Counted from the stretch's first letter, positions 10,812 to 20,592 are shown. The stretch: DNA of 64,000 bases from Sphingomonas sp. Leaf10 (GCF_001421245.1 NZ_LMKE01000010.1:12106-76105); one strand, 5' to 3'. Numbers and translations are program-made. Notes: generated by a model from the letters alone, not told the origin.

Positions 10812-11374
10812 CAGCGCATCGCCTCGCAGAAATGACGCCGGCACAGCGCGACATAGCGGTCGTTACCGCCGATCTCGGTCTGCTGCCCGTCGCGTACCGC
10901 ATTACCGTCGGCATCGACGCGCAGGTTCATCGTCGCCTTGCGCCCGCAGGTGCAGACCGATTTCAGCTCGATCAGCGCATCGGCGATCGCCAGCAGCCGC
11001 GCCGAGCCCGGAAACAGGTGCCCGAGGAAATCGGTGCGCAGGCCATATGCCAGCACCGGCACGTTCAGTTCGTCGGCGATGCGGGCGAGCTGATCGACCT
11101 GTCCGGTGGTCAGAAACTGCGCCTCGTCGACCAGCACGCAACCGACCGGGTCGGCGGCGATGCAGGCGTACAGGTCGCTGCCCTCATCGAACGGGATCGC
11201 CGGTGCCGACAAACCGATGCGCGAACCGATCACGCCCATGCCCTCGCGCGTGTCGATGGCGGCGGTGAACAGTTTCGTGGTCAGCCCGCGCTCGCGATAG
11301 TTGAAATCGGCCTGGAGCAGCGTCGTCGATTTGCCTGCGTTCATCGACGCATAATAGAAATAGAGCTTGGCCAC
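10811..11374 (-). CDS. tdk: thymidine kinase
   Basis: A 187-residue type II (human TK1-like) thymidine kinase, phosphorylating thymidine to dTMP in the salvage pathway. It shows a P-loop variant (ASMNAGKST), the Walker B-like VLVDEAQFL, the lasso region, and the structural zinc cysteines CTCG plus a C-terminal CRRHFC. The start is GTG. It abuts rbfA with no spacing and its stop overlaps truB. Its place inside the rbfA-truB interval is unusual compared with the textbook nusA operon and ties a salvage enzyme to translation genes. Confidence 0.94.
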   Translation of the reverse strand: MAKLYFYYASMNAGKSTTLLQADFNYRERGLTTKLFTAAIDTREGMGVIGSRIGLSAPAIPFDEGSDLYACIAADPVGCVLVDEAQFLTTGQVDQLARIADELNVPVLAYGLRTDFLGHLFPGSARLLAIADALIELKSVCTCGRKATMNLRVDADGNAVRDGQQTEIGGNDRYVALCRRHFCEAMR

Positions 11375-11782
11375 TCAGTCCTCGGCCGTGTCGTTGTCCG
11401 GTTCGAGGTCGCGCGCGACCTTGGGATCGCGCAGCAACTGGTCGATGCGGCTGCCTTCGTCGAAACTCTCGTCGATCAGGAATTTGAGCTTCGCGGCGTA
11501 TTTCAGGTTCACTCGCTTGGCGACCTCCGACTGGAGATAGGCGGTGTTGGTGCGCAGCGCTTTCAGCACCACCTCCTCGTCCTTGCCGAGGAACGGCTTC
11601 ACGAACACCGTCGCGTGGCGCAGATCGGGGGACATGCGGACTTCGGTGACCGATACGAAATGACTGGCCAGCACGTCGTCATGCACGTCGCCGCGCGCGA
11701 GGACATCCGACAGGACGTGGCGGACCTGTTCGCCGACGCGGAGCAGGCGGACGGAGCGGGTTTCTTGGGTAGAGTCTGACAT
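11375..11782 (-). CDS. rbfA: 30S ribosome-binding factor A
   Basis: A 135-residue KH-like cold-shock and maturation factor that binds pre-30S particles near the 5' end of 16S rRNA. Family features are the N-terminal [17 protein letters not shown], the strand [19 protein letters not shown] and [19 protein letters not shown]. It has an acidic tail of about 15 residues. It lies 3 nt after the membrane protein gene and immediately before tdk, in the rimP-nusA-infB-rbfA-truB superoperon. Confidence 0.95.
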   Translation of the reverse strand: MSDSTQETRSVRLLRVGEQVRHVLSDVLARGDVHDDVLASHFVSVTEVRMSPDLRHATVFVKPFLGKDEEVVLKALRTNTAYLQSEVAKRVNLKYAAKLKFLIDESFDEGSRIDQLLRDPKVARDLEPDNDTAED

Positions 11783-11785
11783 GGC

Positions 11786-12391
11786 CTAACCGAATTGACA
11801 GTGGAACCAGTGGCTGTCGAGTCGCTGGCACCAGATGGTGTTGCCGCGGAACACCCGCGCGATGTCGGTGGCGACCGGTCCGCCGTTCCAGCCGTGCGCG
11901 GCGGCCATGCGGTCGGTCGGGTCATGGACGATGGCGGCCCAGCTTCCGGTCTTTGCGTTCACGGTCCGGAAGGAGACGCGTGAACCCGACCGTTCGATGC
12001 CAGCGACACCGGTTGGCACCGGACCGCCGGTCAACGCCTGATCGAACGCGTTATGCTCCGATCGCAACAGCCACCACGACGGTACGACGTGCGACAAATA
12101 GAGCGCATGGCTGGCGAGAAAGGCGGCGAAGGGCAGAGCGATGACCGGCAGGAAGGCTGGCAGGAGCGCCGGCATTCCTGCCGCACGCCACCGCCAAGTC
12201 CGCAGCATTCCGTCGACGAACAGGCCCAGCCAGCTTAGCGCCAGCAGCACCACGACGATCAGCATCGCCCAGCCCGACAGCAGGTTGGCGACGAACAACG
12301 CCGCCGCCCCGCCGATCACCCAAGCGACGCACAAGCGCAGCCGGGGGCGGAGGGTGGCGGCAAGGGTCGCCCCCTGCCGCCCGTCAATCAC
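11786..12391 (-). CDS. membrane protein of unknown function between infB and rbfA
   Basis: About 201 residues, not recognised as a named family. The N-terminal half has three likely membrane segments (about residues 18-40, 41-58 and 75-98). The C-terminal half is a soluble domain with Trp, Cys and His residues (SWWLLRSEHNAFDQAL, WCQRLDSHWFHCQFG). The GTG start at 12391 overlaps the infB stop (GTGA) and rbfA follows within 4 nt, so it is translationally embedded in the operon. Such a gene is not part of the classical infB-rbfA pair. Its role is unknown and a membrane-linked stress or assembly function would be speculation. Confidence 0.7.
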   Translation of the reverse strand: MIDGRQGATLAATLRPRLRLCVAWVIGGAAALFVANLLSGWAMLIVVVLLALSWLGLFVDGMLRTWRWRAAGMPALLPAFLPVIALPFAAFLASHALYLSHVVPSWWLLRSEHNAFDQALTGGPVPTGVAGIERSGSRVSFRTVNAKTGSWAAIVHDPTDRMAAAHGWNGGPVATDIARVFRGNTIWCQRLDSHWFHCQFG

Positions 12392-15249
12392 AGCGTGCGA
12401 TCGCGCAGTTCGACTTCGTAGGTTTCGAGGAAGTCGCCCGCCTTGATGTCGGTGAAGTTCTGCGTGAACGTGACACCGCATTCCAGACCCGCGCGCACTT
12501 CGGCGACATCGTCCTTGAAGCGACGCAGCGACGCTATCTCACCTTGATAGATGATGACGTCGTTGCGCGTGATGCGCGCCTTGAGCGCCTTGCGGATGAC
12601 ACCTTCGACCACCAACAGACCTGCGGCCCGACCATGCTTGCCTGCCGAGAAAACCTCGCGGATCTCGGCACGGCCGACGACCGTTTCGAACGCTTCCGGC
12701 CCAAGCGTACCTGCCATGCCCGCACGGATATCGTCGGTCAGCGTGTAGATGACGTCGTAATATTTCAACGCTACCTTGTTCCGCTCGGCGATCTCGCGCG
12801 CCTTGGCGTTCGGACGGGTGTTGAAGCCGATGATCGGCGCACCCGATGCCGCGGCCAGCGTCACGTCGCTCTCGGTGATGCCACCGACGCCCGAATGCAG
12901 GATGCGCACCCGGATATCGTCGGTCGAGATCTTGTTGAGCGAACCCACGATGGCTTCGACCGACCCTTGGGTATCGGCCTTCACCACCAGCGGATATTCG
13001 ATCGCCTGCTTCGACTTGAGCGCCGAGAACATGCTTTCGAGGCTCGCCGGCGCCTGGGTGGTGCGCTTCTGGAGCAGCACGCCCTGACGATATTCGGCGA
13101 CCTCACGGGCACGTGCCTCGCTCTCGACAACCTGCAGCGGATCGCCCGCCATCGGCACGCCCGACAGGCCCAGCACCTCGACCGGGGTCGACGGACCGGC
13201 GGTCTTCACCTGACGCCCCTTGTCGTCGATCAGCGCGCGGACCTTGCCGCTTTCCGCACCGACGACGAACACGTCGCCGACCTTCAGCGTACCGCGACGG
13301 ACCAGCACGGTCGCGACCGGACCACGACCCTTGTCGAGCTTCGCCTCGATCACGCTGGCCTCGGCCGGGCGATCGGGGTTGGCCTGCAGTTCGAGCAGTT
13401 CGGCCTGCAACTGGATCTTCTCGATCAGCTGGTCGAGACCGATCTTCTTGAGCGCCGATACTTCGACGTCCTGGGTTTCACCACCCATTTCCTCGACCTG
13501 CACGTCATGTTCGAGCAGGCGTTCGCGGATACGCTGCGGGTTCGCCTCGTGCTTGTCGACCTTGTTGATCGCGACGATCATCGGCTTGCCCGCAGCGCGG
13601 GTGTGATGGATCGCCTCGATCGTCTGCGGCATCAGCCCGTCATCGGCCGCCACCGCGAGGATGACGATGTCGGTGACGTCGGCACCGCGCGCACGCATCT
13701 CGCTGAACGCTTCGTGGCCGGGCGTGTCGAGGAAGGTGATCCGCGACTTGTCCTTCAGCGTCACCTGATAGGCGCCGATATGCTGGGTGATGCCGCCGGC
13801 TTCGCCGCGCACCACATCGGTGCCGCGCAGCGCGTCGAGCAGCGACGTCTTGCCGTGATCGACGTGACCCATGATCGTGACGACCGGCGGACGCGGTTGC
13901 AGCGCATCGGCCGAATCCTCGGCGGTATCGAGCGCCAGATCGACGTCCGAATCGCTGACGCGCACGATGTTGTGGCCGAATTCGGTAACCAGCAGTTCTG
14001 CGGTGTCCTGATCGATCGTCTGCGTCATCGTGACAGGCGAACCCATCTTGAAGAGCGTCTTGACCAGATCGGCACCCTTTTCCGCCATGCGGTTGGCGAG
14101 TTCCTGCACGGTGATCGCTTCCGGCACCTGCACGTCGCGAACCTGCTTGACCTGCGGTTCACGCGGGCCGCCAAAACCACGCTTTTCCTTTTCACGCGCA
14201 CGCTTGAGGGCAGCGAGGCTGCGCGAGCGCGCACCATCGTCGCCAAGCGCGCGGGTAACGGTCAGCTTGCCCGACTGGCGACGATCGTCGCCCTTGCGGT
14301 CGCGCGACGGCGCCGGACGTGCCGGTTCGTTGCGACGCGGGGTCGCCTGACCGGTGCCCGACGGGGTCGGACGCGCGGTCTGACCGCCAGCGACGGTGCG
14401 GGCAGCCGGAGTCGCAGCAGCCGTGGGCGCAGGCGCGGGGGCCGGCTCGGGCTTGGGCTGCGGCTTCGGGATTTCCGGACGCTGCACCGGGGTGAAGCGA
14501 CGCGGCGCCGGCCGGTTGGGGTCGGCGGTCAGGATGATCGGCTGCGGTGCCGGAGCAGATGCGGGTGCCGGAGGCGGCGCCGGACGTGCCGGTGCCGGAG
14601 CAGGCTTCGCCGCAACCGGCGCAGGCGTCGGTGCGGGCGCAGGCGTTGGCGCCGGGTTTTCGGCAACGGGTTCCGGGGCAGGCGCTGGTGCCGGGGTCGG
14701 CGCAGGCACTGCCTCGACCGGTGCGGGCGTCGGCTCGGGAGCCGGCGTCGGCACAGGGGCCGGTTCGGCTACCGGGGCAGGCGCAGGCGTCGGTTCCGGC
14801 GCGGGTGTCGGCTCGGCAGCAGCGCGCGCCTTTTCCTCGACACGGACACGCTCGGCCTCGGCGGTTTCGCGCGCGATCCGTTCGTCGCGACGACGATGTT
14901 CCTCGGCCGCGTTCATGCGAGCCTCTTCGGCCTCGCGCAGCAGCTTCGCCTGCAGCTCGTGACGTGACAGGCCGGCATTGCTGCTCGCCGCCGGACGCGG
15001 GGCAGGAGCCGCCGGCGCGGGGGCCGGACGCTGCTGCGCCGCAGAGGCCGCTTCGGGTGCCGCCTGTTCGACAGGCTGCTGTTCTTCGCCGGGACGGCCA
15101 AGCACACGGCGGCGCTTCACCTCCACGACCACCGTGTTGGAGCGGCCATGGCTGAAGCTCTGCTTCACCTTGCCGGTTTCCACGGTGCGCTTGAGGCCGA
15201 GCGGCGCGCGGGTGCCCAGCTTCGGCTTGTCGTTGTCGATGTCGCTCAT
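12388..15249 (-). CDS. infB: translation initiation factor IF-2
   Basis: A 953-residue GTPase that positions initiator fMet-tRNA on the 30S subunit and promotes subunit joining. The G domain motifs are present: [20 protein letters not shown] and NKVD, followed by domains II, III and IV typical of IF-2. The N-terminal third is long and low complexity. It includes an Arg/Glu-rich coiled segment and a stretch of more than 100 residues dominated by Pro and Ala in repeated APAPEPTP units (DNA about 14400-14830). Length variation in this region is normal for IF-2. The stop overlaps the following membrane protein gene. Confidence 0.98.
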   Translation of the reverse strand: MSDIDNDKPKLGTRAPLGLKRTVETGKVKQSFSHGRSNTVVVEVKRRRVLGRPGEEQQPVEQAAPEAASAAQQRPAPAPAAPAPRPAASSNAGLSRHELQAKLLREAEEARMNAAEEHRRRDERIARETAEAERVRVEEKARAAAEPTPAPEPTPAPAPVAEPAPVPTPAPEPTPAPVEAVPAPTPAPAPAPEPVAENPAPTPAPAPTPAPVAAKPAPAPARPAPPPAPASAPAPQPIILTADPNRPAPRRFTPVQRPEIPKPQPKPEPAPAPAPTAAATPAARTVAGGQTARPTPSGTGQATPRRNEPARPAPSRDRKGDDRRQSGKLTVTRALGDDGARSRSLAALKRAREKEKRGFGGPREPQVKQVRDVQVPEAITVQELANRMAEKGADLVKTLFKMGSPVTMTQTIDQDTAELLVTEFGHNIVRVSDSDVDLALDTAEDSADALQPRPPVVTIMGHVDHGKTSLLDALRGTDVVRGEAGGITQHIGAYQVTLKDKSRITFLDTPGHEAFSEMRARGADVTDIVILAVAADDGLMPQTIEAIHHTRAAGKPMIVAINKVDKHEANPQRIRERLLEHDVQVEEMGGETQDVEVSALKKIGLDQLIEKIQLQAELLELQANPDRPAEASVIEAKLDKGRGPVATVLVRRGTLKVGDVFVVGAESGKVRALIDDKGRQVKTAGPSTPVEVLGLSGVPMAGDPLQVVESEARAREVAEYRQGVLLQKRTTQAPASLESMFSALKSKQAIEYPLVVKADTQGSVEAIVGSLNKISTDDIRVRILHSGVGGITESDVTLAAASGAPIIGFNTRPNAKAREIAERNKVALKYYDVIYTLTDDIRAGMAGTLGPEAFETVVGRAEIREVFSAGKHGRAAGLLVVEGVIRKALKARITRNDVIIYQGEIASLRRFKDDVAEVRAGLECGVTFTQNFTDIKAGDFLETYEVELRDRTL

Positions 15250-15253
15250 CCGG

Positions 15254-16045
15254 TTACTCAGGTTCCTGCTTCAATTGGTCGACGCCAATGTGACCGACAA
15301 CGTCCGTGCCGGAAAATTGCGCCGTCGATGCGCCCTGCGAAGATGTTTCGCAAGCCGCAGGGATAGGTTCGGGTCCGATAAAGTGCAGCCAGCGGGACAG
15401 CGCGTCATTGGCTCGCTGTGCCGCCCGTGCGTCGGTCAGGCCGACATGTACCACATTTTCGCGCCCAAGCGCTAATGACAATATGGTGCGTGGGACCGGC
15501 AATGCCAATCCCTTGCGCCCGGAACCTTCGTCATCGGTTCCGACACGCCATGCCTGCGCCAGTTTTCCGGCGCCATCGGGGGCGGCGTCGGACGCATGGT
15601 ACAGGGCGTACAGCTTGCCGCTGCGCGCCGCCTTGTCGATCGCGGTGCCGCCGATCACAACGAAACCCGACTTCGCCTCCAGACCCAGCCGGTCGAGCGC
15701 ATGACGCCTAAGCGCATCCTCGACCAGTTGCGGCAGATCGGCGGGGATGGTCAGCGCCGCGCCCTTGAACGCACGCGCCAGCGCACCCCGGAATCGCCCC
15801 TTGGCGATCGCGGTTTCTAGTTCGGCGCGGGTTACCCCGATCCATGCGCCGCGGCCGGGGGCCTTGGCCCTGACATCGGGAAGTACGTTACCGTCTGGCG
15901 ATAGTGCGAGTCGGACCAGCCTGTCGCGTGCGTCATGTTCACGCGACAGGATACAAGTTCGCTCGGGGCTGTCGGTCAGCCGTGGCGTGTCATTGTTCGG
16001 ATTCCGCAACTGCGTCCTCCGAATCTTCGGCCGTCGCATCTTCAT
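15254..16045 (-). CDS. YlxR-like RNA-binding protein (DUF448 plus L7Ae-like domain)
   Basis: About 263 residues, encoded between nusA and infB as in most bacteria. The N-terminal part carries the DUF448/YlxR signature (PERTCILSRE, then GRGAWIGVTRAELETA). The middle part resembles the L7Ae/YlxQ-like ribosomal fold (SGFVVIGGTAIDKAARSGK). YlxR is a nucleic-acid binding protein of uncertain role, sometimes linked to RNase P or transcription control. The start is uncertain: ATGs at 16045 and 16039 and a TTG at 16009 all lie inside the end of nusA. No good ribosome-binding site separates them, so the protein could be 12 residues shorter. Confidence 0.85.
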   Translation of the reverse strand: MKMRRPKIRRTQLRNPNNDTPRLTDSPERTCILSREHDARDRLVRLALSPDGNVLPDVRAKAPGRGAWIGVTRAELETAIAKGRFRGALARAFKGAALTIPADLPQLVEDALRRHALDRLGLEAKSGFVVIGGTAIDKAARSGKLYALYHASDAAPDGAGKLAQAWRVGTDDEGSGRKGLALPVPRTILSLALGRENVVHVGLTDARAAQRANDALSRWLHFIGPEPIPAACETSSQGASTAQFSGTDVVGHIGVDQLKQEPE

Positions 16046-17612
16046 CGGCGAACCAATGGGCGCGGGCGGCCATGATGATCTCGTTACCCTGTTCGTCGGT
16101 CAGGCCATATTCGGCGAGGATGCCGCCCTTCGGCGCTTCGCGCTTCGGCGCGTCGTCGCCGCGACGGCGGGGTTCGGCCTTCTTCTTTTCGACCAGTTCG
16201 TCGGTGGCGAGGTCGGCCAGATCGTCGAGCGTCTTGATGCCCGCCTTGCCCAGCGTGACCAGCATCGCTTCGGTCAGATAGGGCAGTTCGGCCAGTGCGT
16301 CCTCGACGCCCAGCGCGCTGCGCTCTTCGCGGGCGGCCTGTTCGCGACGATCGATCGCTTCCTGCGCACGGCTTTGCAGCTCCTGCGCCAGATCCTCGTC
16401 AAAGCCTTCGATACCCGCCAGTTCCTCGATCTCGACATAGGCGACTTCTTCCAGTTCGCCAAAGCCTTCGGCGACCAGCAACTGCGCCAGCGTCTCGTCG
16501 ACGTCGAGTTCCTTCTCGAACATGCCGGAGCGTTCGATGAATTCCTTCTGACGCTTTTCCGACGCATCGGCTTCGGTCAGGATGTCGATCGCCTTGCCGG
16601 TCAGCTGGCTGGCGAGGCGGACATTCTGGCCACGACGACCAATGGCAAGCGACAGCTGATCGTCAGGAACGACGACCTCGATCCGGTCCTCTTCCTCGTC
16701 GAGCACCACGCGCGCGACATTGGCCGGCTGCAATGCGTTGACGACGAAGGTTGCGGTGTCGGGCGACCACGGGATGATGTCGATCTTTTCGCCCTGCATT
16801 TCCTGCACGACGGCCTGCACGCGGCTGCCCTTCATGCCGACGCAGGCGCCGACCGGATCGATCGAGCCGTCATGGCTGATGACGCCGATCTTCGCGCGCG
16901 AACCGGGATCGCGGGCCGCAGCCTTGATCTCGATGATGCCGTCGTAGATTTCGGGCACTTCCTGCGCGAACAGCTTCTTCATGAAGTCGGGATGCGCGCG
17001 GCTGAGGAAAATCTGCGGGCCACGATTTTCGCGGCGCACGTTCAGGATCAGTGAACGGACGCGGTCGCCGACCCGGACCGCTTCGCGCGGGATCTGCTGG
17101 TCGCGGCGGATGACGCCTTCTGCACGGCCGAGATCGACCACGACGTGACCGAACTCGACGCGCTTGACGACGCCGGTGATGATCTCACCCTGACGATCCT
17201 TGAATTCCTCGAACTGGCGCTCGCGCTCGGCGTCGCGGACCTTTTGCAGGATGACCTGCTTCGATGCCTGCGCCTGGATGCGACCGAATTCGATCGGGGG
17301 CAGCGGATCGACGATATAGTCGCCGATGGCCGCGCCCTTTTGCAGCTTCTGCGCATCCTTCTCGCCGATCTGCTTGAAATGGTCGTCGACCAGCTCGGTA
17401 ACTTCGAGCACACGCCACAGGCGCAGGTCGCCGGTGTTCGGATCGAGCTTGGCGCGGATGTCGTTTTCCGAGCCGTAACGCGTCTTGGCAGCGCGCTGGA
17501 TCGCGTCTTCCATCGCCTCGATCACGATGGCCTTGTCGATCATCTTTTCCGATGCGACCGAATTCGCGATCGCGATCAGTTCCGCGCGGTTGGCGGTGAC
17601 GGCGGTGGCCAT
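15990..17612 (-). CDS. nusA: transcription termination/antitermination protein NusA
   Basis: A 540-residue RNA polymerase-associated elongation factor. Domain order: N-terminal polymerase-binding domain (ANSVASEKMIDKAIVIEAME), S1 domain (GEIITGVVKRVEFGHVVVDLG), KH1 and KH2 (GACVGMKGSRVQAVVQEMQGEK and AIGRRGQNVRLAS), then acidic C-terminal AR repeats including a helix-hairpin-helix-like LGKAGIKTLDDLADLA. The length is normal for alphaproteobacteria. It begins one base after the rimP stop and overlaps the ylxR-like gene at its 3' end. Confidence 0.97.
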   Translation of the reverse strand: MATAVTANRAELIAIANSVASEKMIDKAIVIEAMEDAIQRAAKTRYGSENDIRAKLDPNTGDLRLWRVLEVTELVDDHFKQIGEKDAQKLQKGAAIGDYIVDPLPPIEFGRIQAQASKQVILQKVRDAERERQFEEFKDRQGEIITGVVKRVEFGHVVVDLGRAEGVIRRDQQIPREAVRVGDRVRSLILNVRRENRGPQIFLSRAHPDFMKKLFAQEVPEIYDGIIEIKAAARDPGSRAKIGVISHDGSIDPVGACVGMKGSRVQAVVQEMQGEKIDIIPWSPDTATFVVNALQPANVARVVLDEEEDRIEVVVPDDQLSLAIGRRGQNVRLASQLTGKAIDILTEADASEKRQKEFIERSGMFEKELDVDETLAQLLVAEGFGELEEVAYVEIEELAGIEGFDEDLAQELQSRAQEAIDRREQAAREERSALGVEDALAELPYLTEAMLVTLGKAGIKTLDDLADLATDELVEKKKAEPRRRGDDAPKREAPKGGILAEYGLTDEQGNEIIMAARAHWFADEDATAEDSEDAVAESEQ

Positions 17613-17613
17613 G

Positions 17614-18174
17614 TCAGTTCAGTCCTTCTGCGTCAGCCGGTTCGTCGTCGGCAGGTTCGTCTTCATACTCGTCGGCACCCTCGGTCGACAGCGGTGCCGT
17701 CGCCTTCAGCAGCGCATCGGTGATCAGGAGCTTGGCATCGATGATCGCGGCAAAGGGCACGGTCATCGGCTTGTGCTTGCGCACGTCGATCGTGACCTGA
17801 TCGCCGTCGGTACCCAGCAGGATGCCGGTCAATTGCTTGCGATTGTCGATCGGCGCGTCGAGCGTCACGCGCGCCTCGAACCCCTTCCAGTCGGTATAAT
17901 CGGCAAGGCGCGTCAGCGGCCGGTCGATGCCGGGCGACGAGACCTCCAGCCGATAGGCTTCCTCGATCGGGTCGTTCTCGTCGAGCAGGTCGGAGATGCG
18001 GCGCGACAGTTCGGCGCAGTCGTCGATGGTCAGCTGGCGCGTGTCGGGGCGCTCGGCCATCACCTGCAGCGTCGGGTCCGACTTGCCGCCGATCATCTTC
18101 ACACGCACGAGGGCGAAGCCCAAGGCCTGCGCCTCCGGTTCGATCAATCGCGTCAGTTCGGCGATATCCGCCAT
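17614..18174 (-). CDS. rimP: ribosome maturation factor RimP
   Basis: A 186-residue 30S maturation factor, first gene of the nusA-infB superoperon. It shows the conserved N-terminal domain ending in YRLEVSSPGIDRPL, the family hallmark, and the C-terminal SH3-like domain, followed by an acidic tail. The ATG at 18174 starts MADIAELT; longer frames upstream run through the promoter and leader and were not used. nusA starts 2 nt after the stop. Confidence 0.95.
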   Translation of the reverse strand: MADIAELTRLIEPEAQALGFALVRVKMIGGKSDPTLQVMAERPDTRQLTIDDCAELSRRISDLLDENDPIEEAYRLEVSSPGIDRPLTRLADYTDWKGFEARVTLDAPIDNRKQLTGILLGTDGDQVTIDVRKHKPMTVPFAAIIDAKLLITDALLKATAPLSTEGADEYEDEPADDEPADAEGLN

Positions 18175-18196
18175 GCCGTCTCCATCAGCTACGCCG

Positions 18197-18218
18197 CTTC
18201 GCTGCCGGTTCCTGTCGG
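18197..18218 (-). other. leader hairpin before rimP
   Basis: An inverted repeat GCCGGTTCC / GGAACCGGC lies in the transcribed leader between the predicted promoter and rimP. It could be an RNA-processing or attenuation element; no T-run follows, so a terminator is unlikely. Confidence 0.4.
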
Positions 18219-18259
18219 AACCGGCCTCGGCACGTTGACGATGTCGAGGAAGCAACGTC

Positions 18260-18288
18260 CATATATGTAAAATTGCATGTCTCGGCAA
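18260..18288 (-). promoter_or_regulatory. predicted housekeeping promoter of the rimP-pnp superoperon
   Basis: On the minus strand TTGCCG (18288-18283) and TATATG (18265-18260) are separated by 17 nt, close to the alphaproteobacterial sigma-70 consensus. The transcript would carry a leader of about 80 nt with one hairpin before the rimP ATG. Confidence 0.55.
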
Positions 18289-18359
18289 GGGGCGCAGGAT
18301 CGTCGCGCCGGGCGCCGCGTTGCCACAGACAAATATGCTGTTTCGAGAGGATTTCGCCG

Positions 18360-19520
18360 ATGTCGCCGTTCCGTTCGCTGATTCCCGTCGCCGCGTTGCT
18401 GGCGGCGTGCAATGCCGGCAGCGATGTCGATGCGGCGCCGGTCGTCGTTTCACCCGCACGGACCGCGACTCCGACCCCGACGCCCGGCGCAACCACCGGC
18501 GGCGTGCCGTTCGCCACGCGTGAGGTGGCGACGTTCGATGCGCCCTGGGCGATGACTTTCCTGCCCGACGGGCGGATGCTGGTGACCGAGAAGGGCGGTA
18601 GGCTGTTGCTGGTCAGCGCCGATGGTAGCCAGCGGACCACCGCCGCGACCATCCCGGTCGATTCGGCCGGGCAGGGCGGGTTGATGGACGTGGTGCTGGC
18701 CCCCGACTTCGCGAGCAGTCGCCGCGTCTACCTCAGCTATTCGGTGGCGGGCGACGGCGGCAAGGGCGTGGTGCTGGCACGCGGGGTGCTCGATGGCAAC
18801 CGCGTGACCGGGATCAGCGAACTGTTCCGCGCGACCCCGTTCGTCAGCGGCGACGGCCATTATTCGGGCCGCATCGCCTTTGCCCCCGATGGGCGGCACC
18901 TGTTCTTCACCAATGGCGAGCGGCAGAAGTTCGATCCGGCGCAGGACCCCAAGGCGACTTTGGGCAAGGTGCTACGCCTGACGCTGGACGGGCAGCCGGC
19001 GGGCGATCCGGGGCTGACGGCGAAGGGCTTCCATCCCGCGGTATGGTCGTACGGGCACCGCAACCTGCTGGGCATCGCCTTCGACGCGCAGGGCAATTTG
19101 TGGGAGCAGGAAATGGGGCCGAAGGGCGGCGACGAGGTCAATCTGATCGTCGCCGGACGCAATTACGGCTATCCGCTCGTGTCGGAGGGCGATCATTATG
19201 ACGGCCGCCCGATCCCGCGCCACAGCACCCGCCCCGATCTGGAGGCGCCCAAGGTCGCGTGGAACCCGGTGATCTCGCCGGGCGGGCTGATCGTCTATTC
19301 GGGCAAGCTGTTCCCGCAATATGCCGGCGACCTGTTCATCGGTGGCCTGTCGAGCGAGGCGCTGGTCCGGGTCGACGTCAACGGTACCAATGCCGCCAAG
19401 GGCGATCAGTGGCCGATGAACGCCCGTATACGCGAAGTGGAGGAGGGGCCGGATGGCGCCATCTGGGTGTTGCAGGATGGGGCCAATGCCAAGCTGCTGA
19501 AGCTCACTCCGCGCAGCTGA
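18360..19520 (+). CDS. PQQ-dependent sugar dehydrogenase, lipoprotein (Asd/YliI type)
   Basis: A 386-residue exported protein with a lipobox (LLAAC) followed by a Pro/Thr-rich linker, then a six-bladed beta-propeller of the soluble glucose/aldose dehydrogenase family (COG2133). Family markers are APWAMTFLPDGRMLVTEK, the blade segment GRIAFAPDGRHLFFT, SYGHRNLLGIAFD and EMGPKGGDEVNLI, which line the PQQ and calcium site. It would oxidise aldose sugars in the periplasm using pyrroloquinoline quinone; no PQQ biosynthesis genes lie in the window. GAGAGGA precedes the ATG by 9 nt. It is divergent from the rimP operon. Confidence 0.88.
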   Translation: MSPFRSLIPVAALLAACNAGSDVDAAPVVVSPARTATPTPTPGATTGGVPFATREVATFDAPWAMTFLPDGRMLVTEKGGRLLLVSADGSQRTTAATIPVDSAGQGGLMDVVLAPDFASSRRVYLSYSVAGDGGKGVVLARGVLDGNRVTGISELFRATPFVSGDGHYSGRIAFAPDGRHLFFTNGERQKFDPAQDPKATLGKVLRLTLDGQPAGDPGLTAKGFHPAVWSYGHRNLLGIAFDAQGNLWEQEMGPKGGDEVNLIVAGRNYGYPLVSEGDHYDGRPIPRHSTRPDLEAPKVAWNPVISPGGLIVYSGKLFPQYAGDLFIGGLSSEALVRVDVNGTNAAKGDQWPMNARIREVEEGPDGAIWVLQDGANAKLLKLTPRS

Positions 19521-19937
19521 TTACAGGCGGGCGAGCGTGGCCGGGTCGCGCTCGCCATTGTAGAAGGCGTCGAGGATCGCGGCGAAGTCCGGTTCGCCGC
19601 CATCCGCTGCGGCCTCGAACAGGGTCATCGACGAGCGTAGCTTGATTGCGTCGATCGATCCGAGGATGCGGCCGATATCTTGCCCACGATGCGGCAACAG
19701 CGCCTGTACCGATTCGCGCAGCCGCTTTCCGAGTAACGAATGGGCGAGATAGGCGCGGGCTTCGCCGAGATCGCGAATCGCGAAATGGCGGGCGGTCGGG
19801 CTTTGGCCGAGGCCGGCGATCTGCGGAAAGACGAACCACATCCAGTGGCTGCGCTTGGCCCCGGCGCGCAGTTCGGCAAGCGCTTGCGGATAGCTGTCGC
19901 GCTGTGCCTCGACGAAGCGGTGCAGGTCGTTTTCCAT
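19521..19937 (-). CDS. DUF1810 family protein
   Basis: A 138-residue soluble protein matching the DUF1810 family by its near-invariant segments: LHRFVEAQRDSYPQALAEL, HWMWFVFPQIAGLG, and RDLGEARAYLAHSLLGKRL. The function is unknown. The ATG at 19937 gives the usual family N-terminus; longer upstream frames have no family match. The gene is convergent with the sugar dehydrogenase, whose stop ends one base before. Confidence 0.88.
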   Translation of the reverse strand: MENDLHRFVEAQRDSYPQALAELRAGAKRSHWMWFVFPQIAGLGQSPTARHFAIRDLGEARAYLAHSLLGKRLRESVQALLPHRGQDIGRILGSIDAIKLRSSMTLFEAAADGGEPDFAAILDAFYNGERDPATLARL

Positions 19938-20049
19938 TGGCGCGACATGGGGATGCGTGGCGGCATCGCCAGTGCTGACAACGTTTACCGTTGATCCGTA
20001 TACCAAGGCTGGCTTAGCATGGGCGCTCCAACGATCCTTGGGAGGGGAC

Positions 20050-20592
20050 ATGTATAAGAGCTGGATGGCGGCCGCTTTGGTTGCCGTGGTCGCTGCGCCG
20101 TCGACCGCACAGACCGCCGAAGATTTTGCCGCGAAGGTCATCAATGCGCCGATGCCGGGCAGCCTGCAGGTCTATGGCATTCCCAAGCCGCCGTTGACGC
20201 GGACCAAGGATGTCGATGGCGGCAAGATGCTGCGGATCGCGATACCGGGCGCGGACAAGCAGCCGTGGAACATCCAGCTCCAGTCGCCGACCAACGCGCC
20301 GGTGGCGAAGGGGGACCGGCTGGTCCTCGCCTTCCACGTCCGCGCGACCGGCATGCCGGCGGGAACCAAGGCGAAAATCGCCAGCGCGGGGGTTCAGCTG
20401 AACAAGGAACCTTACACCACCATTCTCGGTGGGCCGATCGAGGTCGGGGAGGCGTTCGAGTTCCAGCAGGTGACCGGCCGGGCCGATCGCGACTATGCAG
20501 CGGGAGAGTTGATGGCGTCGCTGCAACTGGCGACGGGTAAGCAGACCTTCGAATTCGGGCCGTTGTTCATCATCAATCTCGACAAGAAGTGA
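20050..20592 (+). CDS. secreted protein, possible carbohydrate-binding (CBM4/9-like) fold
   Basis: A 180-residue protein with a Sec signal peptide (cleavage near PSTAQ/T), after a strong GGAGGGG ribosome-binding site 3 nt upstream. The mature part is beta-rich and includes PWNIQLQSPTNAPVAKGDRL and LVLAFHVRATG. These resemble the jelly-roll carbohydrate-binding modules found in front of some xylanases (CBM4/9 type). No catalytic domain is attached. Binding of a polysaccharide or glycan in the periplasm is an inference from fold resemblance only. It stands alone, between DUF1810 and ubiG. Confidence 0.55.
   Translation: MYKSWMAAALVAVVAAPSTAQTAEDFAAKVINAPMPGSLQVYGIPKPPLTRTKDVDGGKMLRIAIPGADKQPWNIQLQSPTNAPVAKGDRLVLAFHVRATGMPAGTKAKIASAGVQLNKEPYTTILGGPIEVGEAFEFQQVTGRADRDYAAGELMASLQLATGKQTFEFGPLFIINLDKK

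Noticed and set aside
12544-14967. 807-codon plus-strand frame opposite infB
   Set aside because: Shadow frame of infB with low-complexity Arg-rich translation; no domain is recognisable and infB is certain on the other strand.
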